Source of the DNA: Streptacidiphilus sp. 4-A2
GTDB lineage: Bacteria; Actinomycetota; Actinomycetes; Streptomycetales; Streptomycetaceae
Direction of reading: 5' to 3'
DNA length: 64,000 nucleotides
Assembly: GCA_014284505.1 (NCBI GenBank)
Contig: JAAFYY010000001.1
Location: 3,410,001 to 3,474,000, forward strand
The translations under genes were made by a program, and so were the position numbers. Shown here in pieces: positions 1 to 9,788 of the stretch. The notes beneath the pieces are model-generated. The model was not told the DNA's origin and did no database searches. It worked only from the letters and a program-made list of their open reading frames with translations. How positions within the stretch are numbered: the first letter of the stretch is position 1; the number at the start of each line of letters is the position of its first letter.

Positions 1-2
1 AG

Positions 3-899
3 GCCAGCAAGAGCCTGAACACCGCGGCCCGGCTGCTGGACTGGCTGGCCGGCAGCGCGCTGGCCCGCCGGGACGTGGTGCTGGCGATGGGCGGCGGCGT
101 GGTCATCGACACGGTCGGCTGGGTGGCCAGCGTGTATATGCGGGGAGTTCCCTATATCAATGTGCCCACCACATTGCTGGCGCATGTGGATGCGGCCCTG
201 GGCGGAAAGGTCGCGGTCGACCACGCCTCCGCGAAAAACCTGATCGGCGCCTTCTACCAGCCCATGGCGGTCGTTTCGAATGTCGGTTATCTGGTCACGC
301 TCGACCGCCGCCATCTGCGGGCCGGGCTGGCCGAGGCGATCAAGAAGGGCATCATCGCCTCGCCCGAGCTGTTCGAGCTGATCGAGCGGCAGCACGCCGA
401 CATCCTCGCGGCCGACCCGGCGGCGACCGCGCGGCTGGTGCACGGGGCCAGTGTGATCAAATGCCAGCTGATCGCCAAGGACCCGTACGAGGACGATCTG
501 CGGCGGCCGTTGAACTTCGGCCACACCGTCGGGCACGCGGTGGAGACGGTGGCCGGCTACGAGCATGTGCTGCACGGCGAGGCGGTCGCCTTCGGGATGG
601 CGTGCGCCTCCCGGATCGCCGAACGGCGCGGACTGCTGCCGCCGGAGCTGCTGGAGCGGATCACCGGGCTGCTCGGCGAGGTCGGCCTGCCGGTGTTCCT
701 CACCGACCTCCCGGTGCGGATCGATCCGGCGGAGACGCTCAGGGCGCTGGGGCAGATCCGCAAGATCCGCGACGGGCATCTGCGGTTCGTGCTCCCGGTG
801 GGGCTCGGCGAGACGGTGATCGCCGACGATGTGACCGACGAGGAGATCCGCGCGGCGCTGACCGCCACCGCGGAGGGCCCCGGGGGCACCGATGACTGA
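3..899 (+). CDS. Sugar-phosphate cyclase (DHQ-synthase fold), 5'-partial
   Basis: This is an NAD- and zinc-dependent cyclase of the 3-dehydroquinate synthase superfamily. The reading frame is open from base 3, so the N-terminus lies outside the window. Visible motifs are the glycine loop MGGGVVID, VPTTLLAHVDAALGGK, KNLIGAFYQP, and zinc-ligand motifs AEAIKKG (Glu), GHTVGHAVE (His) and LHGEAVA (His). The next gene, a kinase, overlaps its end by 8 bp. Its place beside a VldE homologue suggests it cyclises sedoheptulose 7-phosphate to a valiolone-type C7 cyclitol. However, the PTTLLAHVDAALGGK stretch looks closer to DHQ synthase than to what I recall of ValA/AcbC enzymes. A 2-epi-valiolone synthase or DHQ-like variant is therefore possible. 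Superfamily sure; product uncertain. Confidence 0.85.
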   Translation, partial: ASKSLNTAARLLDWLAGSALARRDVVLAMGGGVVIDTVGWVASVYMRGVPYINVPTTLLAHVDAALGGKVAVDHASAKNLIGAFYQPMAVVSNVGYLVTLDRRHLRAGLAEAIKKGIIASPELFELIERQHADILAADPAATARLVHGASVIKCQLIAKDPYEDDLRRPLNFGHTVGHAVETVAGYEHVLHGEAVAFGMACASRIAERRGLLPPELLERITGLLGEVGLPVFLTDLPVRIDPAETLRALGQIRKIRDGHLRFVLPVGLGETVIADDVTDEEIRAALTATAEGPGGTDD

Positions 900-1800
900 G
901 CTGGATGTGCTGGTGGTGGGCGGGGTCGGCGTGGACATCACCGTCCGGGTCCCGCAGCTGCCGCTGCCCGCGCGGGAGACGATCAGGGTGCCGCCGATCC
1001 AGCAGTACGTCGGCCACACCGGCAACGGCGTGGCCCTGGGCTGCCACCACCTCGGCCTGCGGACGCACTTCGCGGATGTGATCGGCGACGACCCCGAGGG
1101 CGAGCTGGTCCGGGCCCGCTACGCCGGGACCGGGCTCTCCTTCGAGTACCGGTTCCACCCCAGCGGCACCCGGCGCAGCGTCAATCTGGTGGATCCGCAG
1201 GGGGCCCGGGTGTCGCTCTACGACGGCCGCCACCCGCCGGGCCTGACGGTGGACCCGGAGCTCTACCGGGGCGCGCTGGGCCGCACCCGGCATGTGCACG
1301 TGTCGCTCATCGACTGGGCCAGGCACGCCCTGGCGGAGGCCGCCGGCCAGGGGCTGTCCACCTCCACCGACCTGCACAACTGGGACGGCCGGGACGAGTA
1401 CCGCCAGGACTTCGCCTACGGCGCCGACCTGGTGTTCCTCTCGGCGGGGGCCATCGGCGACCGGATCGAGGAGGTCTGCGAGTCGATCCTGGCCAGGGGC
1501 CGGGCCAGGGCGGTGACCGTGATGGCGGGCGGCGCGGGGAGCTATCTGAAGCTGCCCGACCGGCCGCTGCGGCACATCCCCGCGACCGCGGTGCCCGCGG
1601 CGGAGGTGGTGGACACCAACGGCGCCGGGGACAGCTATGTGGCCGGCTTCCTCTACGCCCGGCTGTCCGGGCTGGACTGGGACAGCTGCGCCAGGGCGGG
1701 CTCGCTGGCCGGGGCGCACGCTGTCCGCTCGGCCGGCACCCACACCTCGTTCATCACCGCGCCGGAGCTGAACCGGGAACTGGGCCGGCCGGACAACTGA
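892..1800 (+). CDS. PfkB/ribokinase-family carbohydrate kinase
   Basis: This is an intact 302-aa kinase of the PfkB family. The N-terminus has a GG-containing substrate region (VVGGVGVDITV). The C-terminal anion-hole and catalytic motif DTNGAGDSYVAGF carries the catalytic Asp. The start ATG lies 8 bp inside the cyclase gene, so the two are translationally coupled. By context it probably phosphorylates a C7 cyclitol or a heptose precursor. Validamycin- and acarbose-type pathways need at least one such kinase, and a second unrelated kinase is encoded nearby on the other strand. The substrate cannot be read from sequence. Confidence 0.88.
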   Translation: MTELDVLVVGGVGVDITVRVPQLPLPARETIRVPPIQQYVGHTGNGVALGCHHLGLRTHFADVIGDDPEGELVRARYAGTGLSFEYRFHPSGTRRSVNLVDPQGARVSLYDGRHPPGLTVDPELYRGALGRTRHVHVSLIDWARHALAEAAGQGLSTSTDLHNWDGRDEYRQDFAYGADLVFLSAGAIGDRIEEVCESILARGRARAVTVMAGGAGSYLKLPDRPLRHIPATAVPAAEVVDTNGAGDSYVAGFLYARLSGLDWDSCARAGSLAGAHAVRSAGTHTSFITAPELNRELGRPDN

Positions 1801-1801
1801 C

Positions 1802-2899
1802 CTACGCGGTAAGGCCGGTGCGGTCGGCGGTGAGGTGCTCACCGGCCAGCACCACGGTGTCCCGCGCGGTCACGCCGCGGGCCACGGTCGCGCCGGGCAG
1901 CACCACCGTCCGCTGCACCCGGGCCCCCGGCTCGATCCGGCAGCCCGGGTGCAGCACGCTCCGCTCGACCCGCGCGCCCGCCGGGAGGTCCACCCCGAGC
2001 AGACTGGCCCGCTCGGGCACGAACCGCGGCGGGGCCCCGGGCAGGCTGCGGGGCAGCGCCTCCGGCGGGATCGGGTGCGGCCGCTCCAGCAGCTTCAACT
2101 GCTCGGCGTGGTACCGCTCCACCGTCCCGATGTCGGCCCAGTAGCCGCCGACCGGGTACGCCCGCACCGGGCGGCCCTGCGCGATCATCTCCGGCAGCAC
2201 ATCGCGGCTGATGTCGTGCTGCCAGCCGTCCTCGCCGCGCGCCGCCAGTTCCCCCAGCACCTGCCGCAGGGCGTCGATCCGGAACAGGCAGAAGGCGGTG
2301 AAGACCAGGTCCGAGGTGGGCTCGCGCGGCTTCTCGACCAGCGCGCGCACCCGCAGTTCCCGGTCCACCTCCACCATCCCGAAGAGCTTCACATATCTGC
2401 GTTCGACCCGCTGCACGCCGATCGTGCAGTGCGCCCCCGACGCCCGGTGCGCGGCCGCCATCGGCCGGTAGTCGAAGAGGTAGACATGGTCGGCGTGCTG
2501 GACCAGCAGGTCGTCGGCGCCCGGCGCGAACAGGTGCTCGGCGCTGGCCAGCAGCGCGTCGGCGGTGCCGCGTTCGGCGGGCCGCTCCGGCAGGGTCCCG
2601 CGCCGGTCCGGGCCCCGGCCGCCGCGCAGCAGCCGCTCGTGCGGGCCGAAGTGCAGCCTGGTGCCCGGGCTGCGGTCCCAGTGCGTCAGCAGATGGCGTA
2701 CCAGCTCCGTCTCGCGGTGCAGCGAGAGCAGCACCACTTCCGGCAGCCCGGAGCGGACGGCGTTGGCCAGGCTGAAGTCGATCAGCCGGCAGGAGGCCGC
2801 ATAGGGGACCAGCGGCTTGCAGGTGCCGGCCGTCAGCGGTCCCATCCGGGCGCCGAGCCCGCCCGCCAGCAGTGCTCCGCGTACTCCGGGCAGACTCAC
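1802..2899 (-). CDS. GlgC-like sugar/cyclitol-1-phosphate nucleotidyltransferase
   Basis: This is a 365-aa protein. Its N-terminal nucleotidyltransferase domain has the signature LLAGGLGARMGPLT followed by CKPLVPY, then the substrate motif VEKP. The C-terminus resembles left-handed beta-helix hexapeptide repeats (roughly residues 290-360). I chose the GTG start at 2899 because it sits just before the nucleotide-binding loop and overlaps the upstream gene's stop by 4 bp (GTGA); the frame stays open far upstream without conserved content. ADP-glucose-pyrophosphorylase-like enzymes make NDP-activated cyclitols in validamycin and acarbose pathways (ValB, AcbR). Here it should supply the NDP-cyclitol donor for the VldE homologue. 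Confidence 0.88.
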   Translation of the reverse strand: MSLPGVRGALLAGGLGARMGPLTAGTCKPLVPYAASCRLIDFSLANAVRSGLPEVVLLSLHRETELVRHLLTHWDRSPGTRLHFGPHERLLRGGRGPDRRGTLPERPAERGTADALLASAEHLFAPGADDLLVQHADHVYLFDYRPMAAAHRASGAHCTIGVQRVERRYVKLFGMVEVDRELRVRALVEKPREPTSDLVFTAFCLFRIDALRQVLGELAARGEDGWQHDISRDVLPEMIAQGRPVRAYPVGGYWADIGTVERYHAEQLKLLERPHPIPPEALPRSLPGAPPRFVPERASLLGVDLPAGARVERSVLHPGCRIEPGARVQRTVVLPGATVARGVTARDTVVLAGEHLTADRTGLTA

Positions 2900-3882
2900 C
2901 AGGTCCTCCCCTGGGCCGCGGTCGCGGGCACCAGCCCGCGCAGCACCGTCAGCGAGTTCGCCACGCCCTGCCCGGTCGGCAGCAGCGCGTCCTCGTGCTC
3001 CACATAGACCACGCCCCGGTAGCCCTCGTCGAGCAGCGCGGCCACCACCGCGGGCCAGGGCAGCTCGCCGGAGCCGAGCGCCCGGAAGCGGATGGCCGGG
3101 CCGGGGCCGTAGCGGGTCCAGCCGTCCCCGCGCGGGTCCCGCGGCTCGCGCCAGCGCTCCAGGTCCTTGGCGTGCACGGCGGCGAGGCCGCTGCCCCAGC
3201 CGCGGACGGCGGCCACCGGGTCGTGGCCCACCGCGGCCAGGTTCGCCGGGTCGACGCACAGCCGTACGCCCGGGGCGGCCGCCAGCAGCGCGCGGGCGCT
3301 GGCCGGGTCGTAGACCACCTGCTTCGGGTGCGGCTCCACCACGATCCGCACGCCCAGCCGGGCGGCCAGTTCCAGCAGCGGCGCGGCCGCCCGCGCCCAG
3401 GCGTCGATATTGTCCTGCCAGCTCACCGCGCTGCCCCACCAGGAGAGCCAGCGGCCGACGTCGGGCACCCCCAGCATCAGCCTGGCCTGCGGGGCGCCCA
3501 CCGCCGCGGCCAGCCGCAGCGTGCCCAGCGCGGCCCGCAGCCCGTAGGCGCTCTTGGCCGCCGCCGGGCCCGCCAGCACCGGGTCGGTGTGCGGTCCGTG
3601 CGGCCCGAGCAGCAGCTGGGTGTCCCGGCTGTTGCTGACGCAGCCCACCTCCACCCCGGCGGCGGCCAGCAGCGACCGCAGTTCCCGGTGGTGCTCCGGG
3701 TCGTCCAGCCGGTCGGCGTCGACCAGGCCGAAGGCCCGGTCGGCCGGCAGGTCCACCACGGTCACCCCGGCCTGCCCGGCGGCCCGCAGCGCGCCGCCCA
3801 GGCCGAGCGGCGCCAGCGCGGCGAGGCACAGCCCGAGCCGGATCGGTCCCTGCGCCGCCGTCCCGGCCATGGGCTCCGCCAT
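2896..3882 (-). CDS. Sugar phosphate isomerase/epimerase (xylose-isomerase-like TIM barrel)
   Basis: About 328 aa, read from ATG 3882, which shares a base with the previous gene's stop (TGATG); an in-frame ATG at 3870 is an alternative. The sequence has AP-endonuclease-2/xylose-isomerase barrel features: RIVVEPHPKQ (metal Glu/His), VRLCVDPANLAAVGHDP, AAVHAKDLERW and VYVEHED near the C-terminus, which are typical acidic and His metal ligands. In C7-cyclitol pathways an epimerisation at C2 of the cyclised product is needed, and this gene is a candidate. It lies between the kinase and nucleotidyltransferase genes in one tightly overlapping three-gene arm. Confidence 0.8.
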   Translation of the reverse strand: MAEPMAGTAAQGPIRLGLCLAALAPLGLGGALRAAGQAGVTVVDLPADRAFGLVDADRLDDPEHHRELRSLLAAAGVEVGCVSNSRDTQLLLGPHGPHTDPVLAGPAAAKSAYGLRAALGTLRLAAAVGAPQARLMLGVPDVGRWLSWWGSAVSWQDNIDAWARAAAPLLELAARLGVRIVVEPHPKQVVYDPASARALLAAAPGVRLCVDPANLAAVGHDPVAAVRGWGSGLAAVHAKDLERWREPRDPRGDGWTRYGPGPAIRFRALGSGELPWPAVVAALLDEGYRGVVYVEHEDALLPTGQGVANSLTVLRGLVPATAAQGRTW

Positions 3883-4836
3883 CAGCCCTGCCCTCCGTCC
3901 AGCGGTCGGCGCCACGCCCAGCGTCCGGCGAGGGCGGCGGGCAGCCGGTGCCCGTGCGCCCGCAGCGCGGCGAGCACCGCCCGGGGCGGATCGTCGACCA
4001 CCACCGGCGGGTCCGCGCCGAGTTCGGCCACGATCCGGGTGCGCAGGGCCTCGGCGAACTGCGGGCAGCCGCGGAACACGCCGCCGCCCAGCGTCACCGA
4101 CCAGCCCCCGGTCAGCCCGGCGGCGTCCCGGCCCGCGGCCACTCCCCGGACCAGCTCCCCCAGCGCGGCGGCCACCACCGCGGCGGCCACCGCGTCCTCC
4201 TCCAGCCAGCAGCGGCAGACCACGGCCGCCAGGGCGGCCACCGCGGCCTTGGGAAGGGCTCGGCGGCGAGCCGGCGGGCCAGCTCGCGCACCGGCGCGCC
4301 CGCGTGCCCGGCCAGCGCCCGGCCGAGCGCCGTGGGCCTGCCGCGTCCGTCGGCGCCGCGCACGGCTGCCCGCAGGCCCTCCAGGCCGAGCGCGAAGGCG
4401 CTGCCCTCGTCGCTGCCGAGGTACTCGCAGCCGCCGATGGAGGTCGGCGGCCGTGCCCCGTCGCCCGCGAGAAAGCCGGAGCCGGTCCCGCACACCACCG
4501 CCACACCCCTGCCGCCGAGCGGCGGGGCGAGCAGCAGCGGCACGATGTCCCGGGAGACCACCAGCGTTCCGCGCAGCCCGGCCCGCTCCGCCAGCCGGGC
4601 CAGCCGGTCGAGTTCGGGCTGCGGCGCGTCCGCCCGGAGCGTGGCGGTCGCCAGCCATCCGGCCGAAGGGGCGGGGCCCACCCGGCCGGCGACGGCGCGC
4701 AGCAGTCCGGACAGAGCGCTGTCCGCGGCGGGGCCGCCGACCGAGGCGTGGTTCACCGAACCGACGCGCCAGCGGGTCCCGTCGTCCAGCAGCGCCGTGG
4801 TACCGCTGCCCCGGCATCGATCGCCCAGTTCCTCAC
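3882..4836 (-). CDS. BadF/BadG/N-acetylglucosamine-kinase-type kinase (two frame changes)
   Basis: This is an ASKHA-fold sugar kinase. The product must be read in three frames. GTG 4836 opens with NWAIDAG, which rejoins SGTTALLDDG after a missing base near 4815. A second change near 4250 restores the C-terminus. Motifs include the phosphate-binding GTGSGFLAGDG, GGCEYLGSDEGSAFALG typical of the BadF/BadG family, and the C-terminal VTLGGGVFRG. The frame changes fall in G/C runs and the protein is otherwise complete, so I suspect sequence error. It is the first gene of the leftward arm and overlaps the isomerase stop-to-start. It is probably a second cyclitol or sugar kinase of the cluster. Confidence 0.75.
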
Positions 4837-4879
4837 TGTGGGTCGCCTCCGCCGTCACTCTCCGTGGACCTTTGCGGGC

Positions 4880-4885
4880 TACGCT
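4880..4885 (+). promoter_or_regulatory. Possible -10 element for the rightward biosynthetic arm
   Basis: TACGCT matches the actinobacterial TANNNT pattern and lies 7 bp before the GTG start of the transporter gene, in the short (56 bp) gap between the divergent kinase and transporter genes. If used, the transcript would be almost leaderless. No convincing -35 element was seen. Weak evidence. Confidence 0.25.
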
Positions 4886-4892
4886 ACCGGGA

Positions 4893-6144
4893 GTGGCGCG
4901 GCCGGTCCTGTCGACGGCGGCGGGATGCCCTCTCACGGACGGAGTGCCTGTGCCGGACGCAGCGCCTGGGCGCCGGGACGGCGGAGTACTCGGCCTGCTG
5001 GCCGTCGCGGTCAGCTGGGGGTGTTCTGGGCGGCTGGTCCGCGCTGCTCCCCGGGGTCAAGTCCGAAGTTCGCACTGACGGACCAGCAGCTGGGGCTGGC
5101 GCTGTTCGCCGTCCCGCTGGCCGCGGTACCGGCCATGCTGCTCACCGGACCGCTGGCGCACCGGCTGGCGCAGCACACCCTGCCGGTGGTCACCGCGCTC
5201 TTCGCGGTCGCCGTCCTGCTGGTCGGGCTGAGCGGTTCCCGGGCGGCCTTCACCGCCTCGCTGCTGCTGGTCGGGGCGTCCAGCGGCGGCATCGAGGTGG
5301 GGCTCAACGCCACCCTCGCCGCCTGGGAGGCCAGGGACGGCCGACGGCTGTTCAACAAGGTGCACTCGGCCACGCCGCTGGCGATGGTGGTGGCCGCGCC
5401 GGGCGCCGGTCTGGCGCGCTATCTCGGCGCCTCCCGAGGGCGGTGCTGATCGCCGTCGCGGTGCTGGTGGGGGTGAGCGCGGTGCTCGCGGTCAGCCCGC
5501 GCGGCTGGCAGGAGCAGCCGTCGCAGGCCGGGCCGGGAGCCGGGGCCGCGGCCGGCCGGGCCCGGCGGCTGACCTGGCTGCTGCTGGCGCTCGGGGCGGT
5601 GGGGGCGGTGGCGCTGCTGATGGAGAACAGCGTGGAGCAGTGGGGCGCGATCCACCTGGTGCAGCAACTCGGCACCGGTCCGCTGCTGGCGAGCTGCGGA
5701 CCGGCGGCCTACATGGCAGGGTTGTCGGCGGGGCGGATGCTCGCCCAGTGGCAGGGGCAGCGGCTGTCCGACCAGTCGTTGGTCTCGATCGGCGGGGTCG
5801 TCGGCGGGGTCGGCCTGGCTGTCGCCGCAGCCGCCTGGAACATCCCCTGGACGCTGGCCGGTTACGCGGTCGCCGGGGTCGGGCTGGCACCGGTGGTGCC
5901 CACGCTGCTCGCGGCGGTGGGCCGCGGGGTCGGCCCCGGGCGGCGCGCGCGGGCGATCTCGACCGTGACCACGGTCTCCTACGCCGGGTTCCTGTGCAGC
6001 CCGCCGCTGGTGGGCACGCTCGCCGGGGCCGTGGGGCTGCCGTCCGCGCTCGGCGTGGTGGCGCTCGGCGGGGTGCTGGTGGCGGCGGGCGGACAGGTCG
6101 TACGGATCCACGGGGCCCAGACGAGTCAGAGGGAACGAAGATGA
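4893..6144 (+). CDS. MFS transporter of the cyclitol cluster (several frame changes)
   Basis: This is a 12-helix type major facilitator, about 415 aa when pieced together. It starts at GTG 4893. The first helix (GLLAVAVSWG) and FWAA, SALLPGVKSE, FALTDQQLGLALF lie in three frames between 4990 and 5080. Another change near 5435 leads into the C-terminal half (VLIAVAVLVG to 6144). The second helix and loop (GLALFAVPLAAVPAMLLTGP) resemble FucP/YbjJ-type sugar permeases. The stop overlaps the next start by 4 bp (ATGA). It probably exports the pseudo-sugar product or takes up a precursor. Confidence 0.75.
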
Positions 6145-7051
6145 CAGACCATCGGCGGCGCGCTCTGGTCGTCGGGGCGGGCTACCTGGCCGGCCGGGTC
6201 GGCGCGGAGCTCAGCGCGCTCGGACACGCCGTCACCCTCAGCTCCCGGCAGCCGCCCAGCACCGCACAGGCCCGGCAGCTGGACTGGCGCCCGGTCGACG
6301 CCCGCGACCGCCGCTCCGTGCACGCCCTGCTCGACGCGGCCCGCCCGGACGCCGTGGTGGTCGCGCACGGCCCCTCCGACATCACCTGGTGCGAGGCGAA
6401 CCCCGGCCAGGCGGCCGCCGCGCACCTCGGCGGCGCGCGCCATCTGGCCGAGGCGCTGGACGGCCGCCGGGCCCTGCTCATCTCCACCGACAATGTCTTC
6501 GACGGCCACCGGACCAGCTACGGCGAGCACGACCCCACCGGGCCCGCCAACGCCTACGGCCGGGCCAAACTCGCCGCCGAGGAGACCCTGCTGGCCGGCC
6601 GTGACGCGCTGGTGCTGCGGGTGAGCCTGGTCTACGGCTGGGACCGCGCCGGTCTGCGGCCGAACTTCTTCAGCGCCTGTGCGCAGCAGCTGGGCGCGGG
6701 CCGCCCGGTGGCGGTGCCCGACGACCACTGGAACAGCCCGTACTGGTCGACGACGTCGCCGCCTGGACCGCCGCCCTGCTGGACTCCGCGCACACCGGAG
6801 TGGTGCACCTGGGCGGCCCGAGGCGGCTGAGCCGGCTCGCCTGGGCCCGACACATCGCCGAGTGCTGCGGGGCCGATCCGGCGCTGGTCCGGCCGGCGCC
6901 GCAGCAGTCCACGGCGTACGCCTGCCGCCCCCGCAACGCCTGCCTGCACAGCACCCGCGCCGGGCAGCTGCCGGAGCTCTCCGGACTGGCACCGGTGGAC
7001 GTGCTGGAGGCCACCGACAAGCTCATCACCCAAGGAGAAGAGCAACTGTGA
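6141..7051 (+). CDS. RmlD-like NAD(P)-dependent sugar/cyclitol reductase (one frame change)
   Basis: This is an extended short-chain dehydrogenase of the dTDP-4-dehydrorhamnose reductase type. It has a Rossmann start (LVVGAGYLAGRVG), STDNVFDG, and the catalytic YGRAK (Tyr-x3-Lys) in NAYGRAKLAAEE. The frame changes near 6740, after DDHWNSPY, and resumes as LVDDVAAWTAALLDS. About 303 aa. It overlaps the transporter by 4 bp and the VldE homologue by 4 bp, so it belongs to the rightward operon. Its substrate is unknown; a keto-cyclitol phosphate or a NDP-sugar are both possible. Confidence 0.8.
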
Positions 7052-8491
7052 CGGAACATCAGATCTACCTGGCCAGCAAGCGGGCGGCCGTGAGCTTCGC
7101 GCCCGACCCGGAGACCGGCGAGCTGAGACCCTGGCTGGCGCCGGGCGGCACCGGCAATGTGGTCGCCGAGCAGGCCGGTGTGCTGGACGTGTCCTGGATC
7201 GCCAGCGCCGACACCGACGACGACCACCGCGCCGCCCAGGAGAATCCGGACGGCCTGCTGCTCGGCCTCGGCTCCGGCCGGCAGATCCGGGTCCGGCTGG
7301 TGCGCCACGACCGGGGACCTTCGAGGTCGTGCAGAACTTCCTCACCGCCGGGCTGCTGTGGGCGAGCAACAACCACGGCTGGGACACCTGGACCACGCCC
7401 ACCTTCGACGCCGGGGCGTACCGGGCGATGGAGTGCTTCGCCGAGTTCACCGGCGACTTCGCCGAGGCACTGCTGAAGAGCTCGGCCGATGCCACCGACC
7501 CGGTGTACCTGGTCCACGACTACCAGCTGGTCGCGGTCCCGGAGCGGCTGCGCGAACAGCGGCCCGACGCGCCGGTCCTGCTGTTCGTGCACATCCCCTG
7601 GCCGTCGCCGGACTACTGGCGGGTGCTGCCGAAGCCGATGCGGGCCGGCCTGCTCGAAGGCATGCTGCCGGCCACCACCATCGGCTTCTTCGCCGACCGC
7701 TGGTGCCGCAACTTCCTCGACTGCGTGAGCGATCTGCTCCCGGACGCGGAGGTCGACCGCGAGCGCGGCACCGTGCGCCACCGGGGCCGGGTCACCCGGG
7801 TCCGGACCATGCCGCTCGGATACAGCCCGCTGACCATCGCCGGCGCGCGCCCCGGCTGCCGGAGGGCATCGCCGAATGGGCGGGCGACGCCCCGCTGGTG
7901 GTGCACAGCGGGCGGACCGACCCGATCAAGAACGCCGAGCGCGCCGTGCGGGCGTTCGCGCTGGCGGTGCGTTCCGACGAGCGCCTGCGCGGCACCCGGA
8001 TGCTGGTGCGGATGAACCCCAACCGGCTCTATGTCGAGGCCAACGCCGACTATGTGCGCCGGGTGCGGGCCGCCGTCGCCGAGACCAACGCCGAACTGGG
8101 CGCGGACACCGTGCGCCTGCACTGCGACAACGAGGTCGAGCACACCCTCGGCTGCTTCCGGCGGGCCGACCTGCTGATGTTCAACTCCACCGTGGACGGG
8201 CAGAACCTGAGCGCCTTCGAGGCGCCGCTGGTCAACGAGCGCGACGCCGAGGTGGTGCTCTCCGAGATGTGCGGAGCGGCGGAGGTGCTCGGCCCGGTCT
8301 GCCGCACCGTCAACCCCTTCGACCTGGTGGAGCAGGCCGAGGCGATCGCCGCCGGCCTGACCGCCCCGGCCGCGCAGCGGGCCCGGTCCGCCGAGCGCCG
8401 CCGGGCGGCCGCCGAGCCGTGGACGCTGGAGGCCTGGGTGCGCGCCCAGCTCGACGGACTGGCCACCGACCACCGGGCCCGCCATGAGTGA
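7048..8491 (+). CDS. VldE/ValL-type pseudoglycosyltransferase (validoxylamine 7'-phosphate synthase family)
   Basis: This is a GT20-like protein of about 480 aa that matches my recollection of VldE almost throughout: the N-terminal IYLASKRAA, WLAPGGTGNVVAEQAGVL, PVYLVHDYQLV, LLFVHIPWPS, GFFADRWCRNFL, VVHSGRTDPIKNAERAVRAF, RMNPNRLYV and FNSTVDGQNLS...FEAPLVNERDA. VldE joins an NDP-cyclitol to an aminocyclitol phosphate by a C-N bond without a glycosidic linkage. Two frame changes (near 7315 and 7857) lie in otherwise conserved sequence. The start is GTG 7048, with AAGGAG at 7032-7037 and a 4-bp overlap with the upstream stop. This gene identifies the cluster type. Confidence 0.9.
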
Positions 8492-9786
8492 GCTCACGGC
8501 GGACCCGGCCGCGCACGACCCGGTCGCGGACGACCCGGCTGCGGACGACCCGAACCTGGTCTCGCAGTACAAGCTCGGTGACGCCGTGCTGGTCAGCGGC
8601 GAGGGTGTGCGCTGCTGGGACAGCGCCGGCCGGGAGTACCTCGACTGCGTCTCGGGGACCTTCAACCTGCTGCTCGGCCACAGCCATCCGGAAGTGCTGG
8701 CGGCGATCCGGGCGCAGTCCGAGGAACTGGTCTTCGCCAGCTCCTCGTTCCAGACCGAGGCCACCAACCGGGTGATGCGGGAGCTGGTCCGGATCAGCCC
8801 CGCCAACCTGACCCGGGTGAATCTGCGCAGCTCGGGCGGTTCCACCGCGAACGAGGGCGCGATCAAGATCGCCCAGCACCACACCGGCCGACGGGATGTC
8901 ATCGTGCCGTTCCGCGGCCATGTCGGCCAGACGCTGGCGGCGGCGAGCTTCAACGGCAGCGCCCGGATGCGCGCCCCTTCCCCTACCGCTTCCCGGGCTC
9001 GGTGCAGGTGCCCGGCCCCTACTGCGGCCGCTGCTTCTACCGGCAGACACCGGACAGCTGCGGAATGCTGTGCGTGCAGCGGATCGAGGACTTCACGAGT
9101 ACGCCAGTTCCGGCAGCGTCGCCTGCCTGATCATCGAACCATCAGCGGGATGGGCGGGAACGTCGTCCCCCCCCGGGCTACCTCCAGGAGCTGAAGTCCT
9201 TCTGCGAGGAGCGGGAGATCGTGCTGATCTTCGACGAGATTCCAGACGGATTCGGCCGCACCGGCGAGATGTTCGCCGCCGACCACTTCGGGGTCAGCCG
9301 CACATGATGACCCTCTCCAAGGGCCTGACCGGCAGCGGCCTGCCGCTGGCCGCGATCCTCACCGAGGAGCGGATGGCCGGCTGGACCGCTCGCTGCACAG
9401 CTTCACCTACGGCGGGCACACCCTCTCCGCCCGCCGCGGTGAAGACCCTGGAGATCGTGCAGCGTCCGGGTTTCCTGGAGAACGTCCGCGCCAGCGGGGC
9501 CGTGCTGCTGGAGCGCCTGCGCGGGCTCCAGCAGGACCACCCGGTCATCGGCGACGTGCGCGGGGTGGCCTGATGCTGGGCGTGGAACTGGTGCTGCCCG
9601 ACGGCGGCAAGGCGGTCGAAGCGGCCCACGCCCTGCACCGCGCGCTGGAGCGGCGCGGCGTGCTCACCCGGGTGTCCGAGCACGGCCTCGGCAATGTCAT
9701 CGAGCTGCGCCGCCGCTGATCCTGACGCCCGCCGAGGCACACCTGGTGGCCGACCGGTTCGGTGAAGCCCTGGCGGCCTGCCCTGA
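8484..9786 (+). CDS. Class III PLP aminotransferase, ValM-like (several frame changes)
   Basis: Residues from ATG 8484 run in frame to about 8970 ([34 protein letters not shown]). They then continue through several frame changes: [37 protein letters not shown], the PLP-lysine motif [23 protein letters not shown], and the C-terminus [19 protein letters not shown]. It overlaps the VldE homologue by 8 bp. The role expected from validamycin biosynthesis is transamination of a keto-cyclitol to the aminocyclitol acceptor. The stop position is approximate because the frame is lost near the end. The near-repetitive N-terminal Asp/Pro/Ala segment (residues 7-24) is unusual. Confidence 0.8.
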
Positions 9787-9788
9787 GA

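Noticed and set aside
2872-6144. A 1,090-codon forward open frame
   Set aside because: Most of it is antisense to the nucleotidyltransferase, isomerase and kinase genes and has Arg/Pro/Gln-rich shadow composition. Only its last ~240 codons, the C-terminal half of the MFS transporter, are real.
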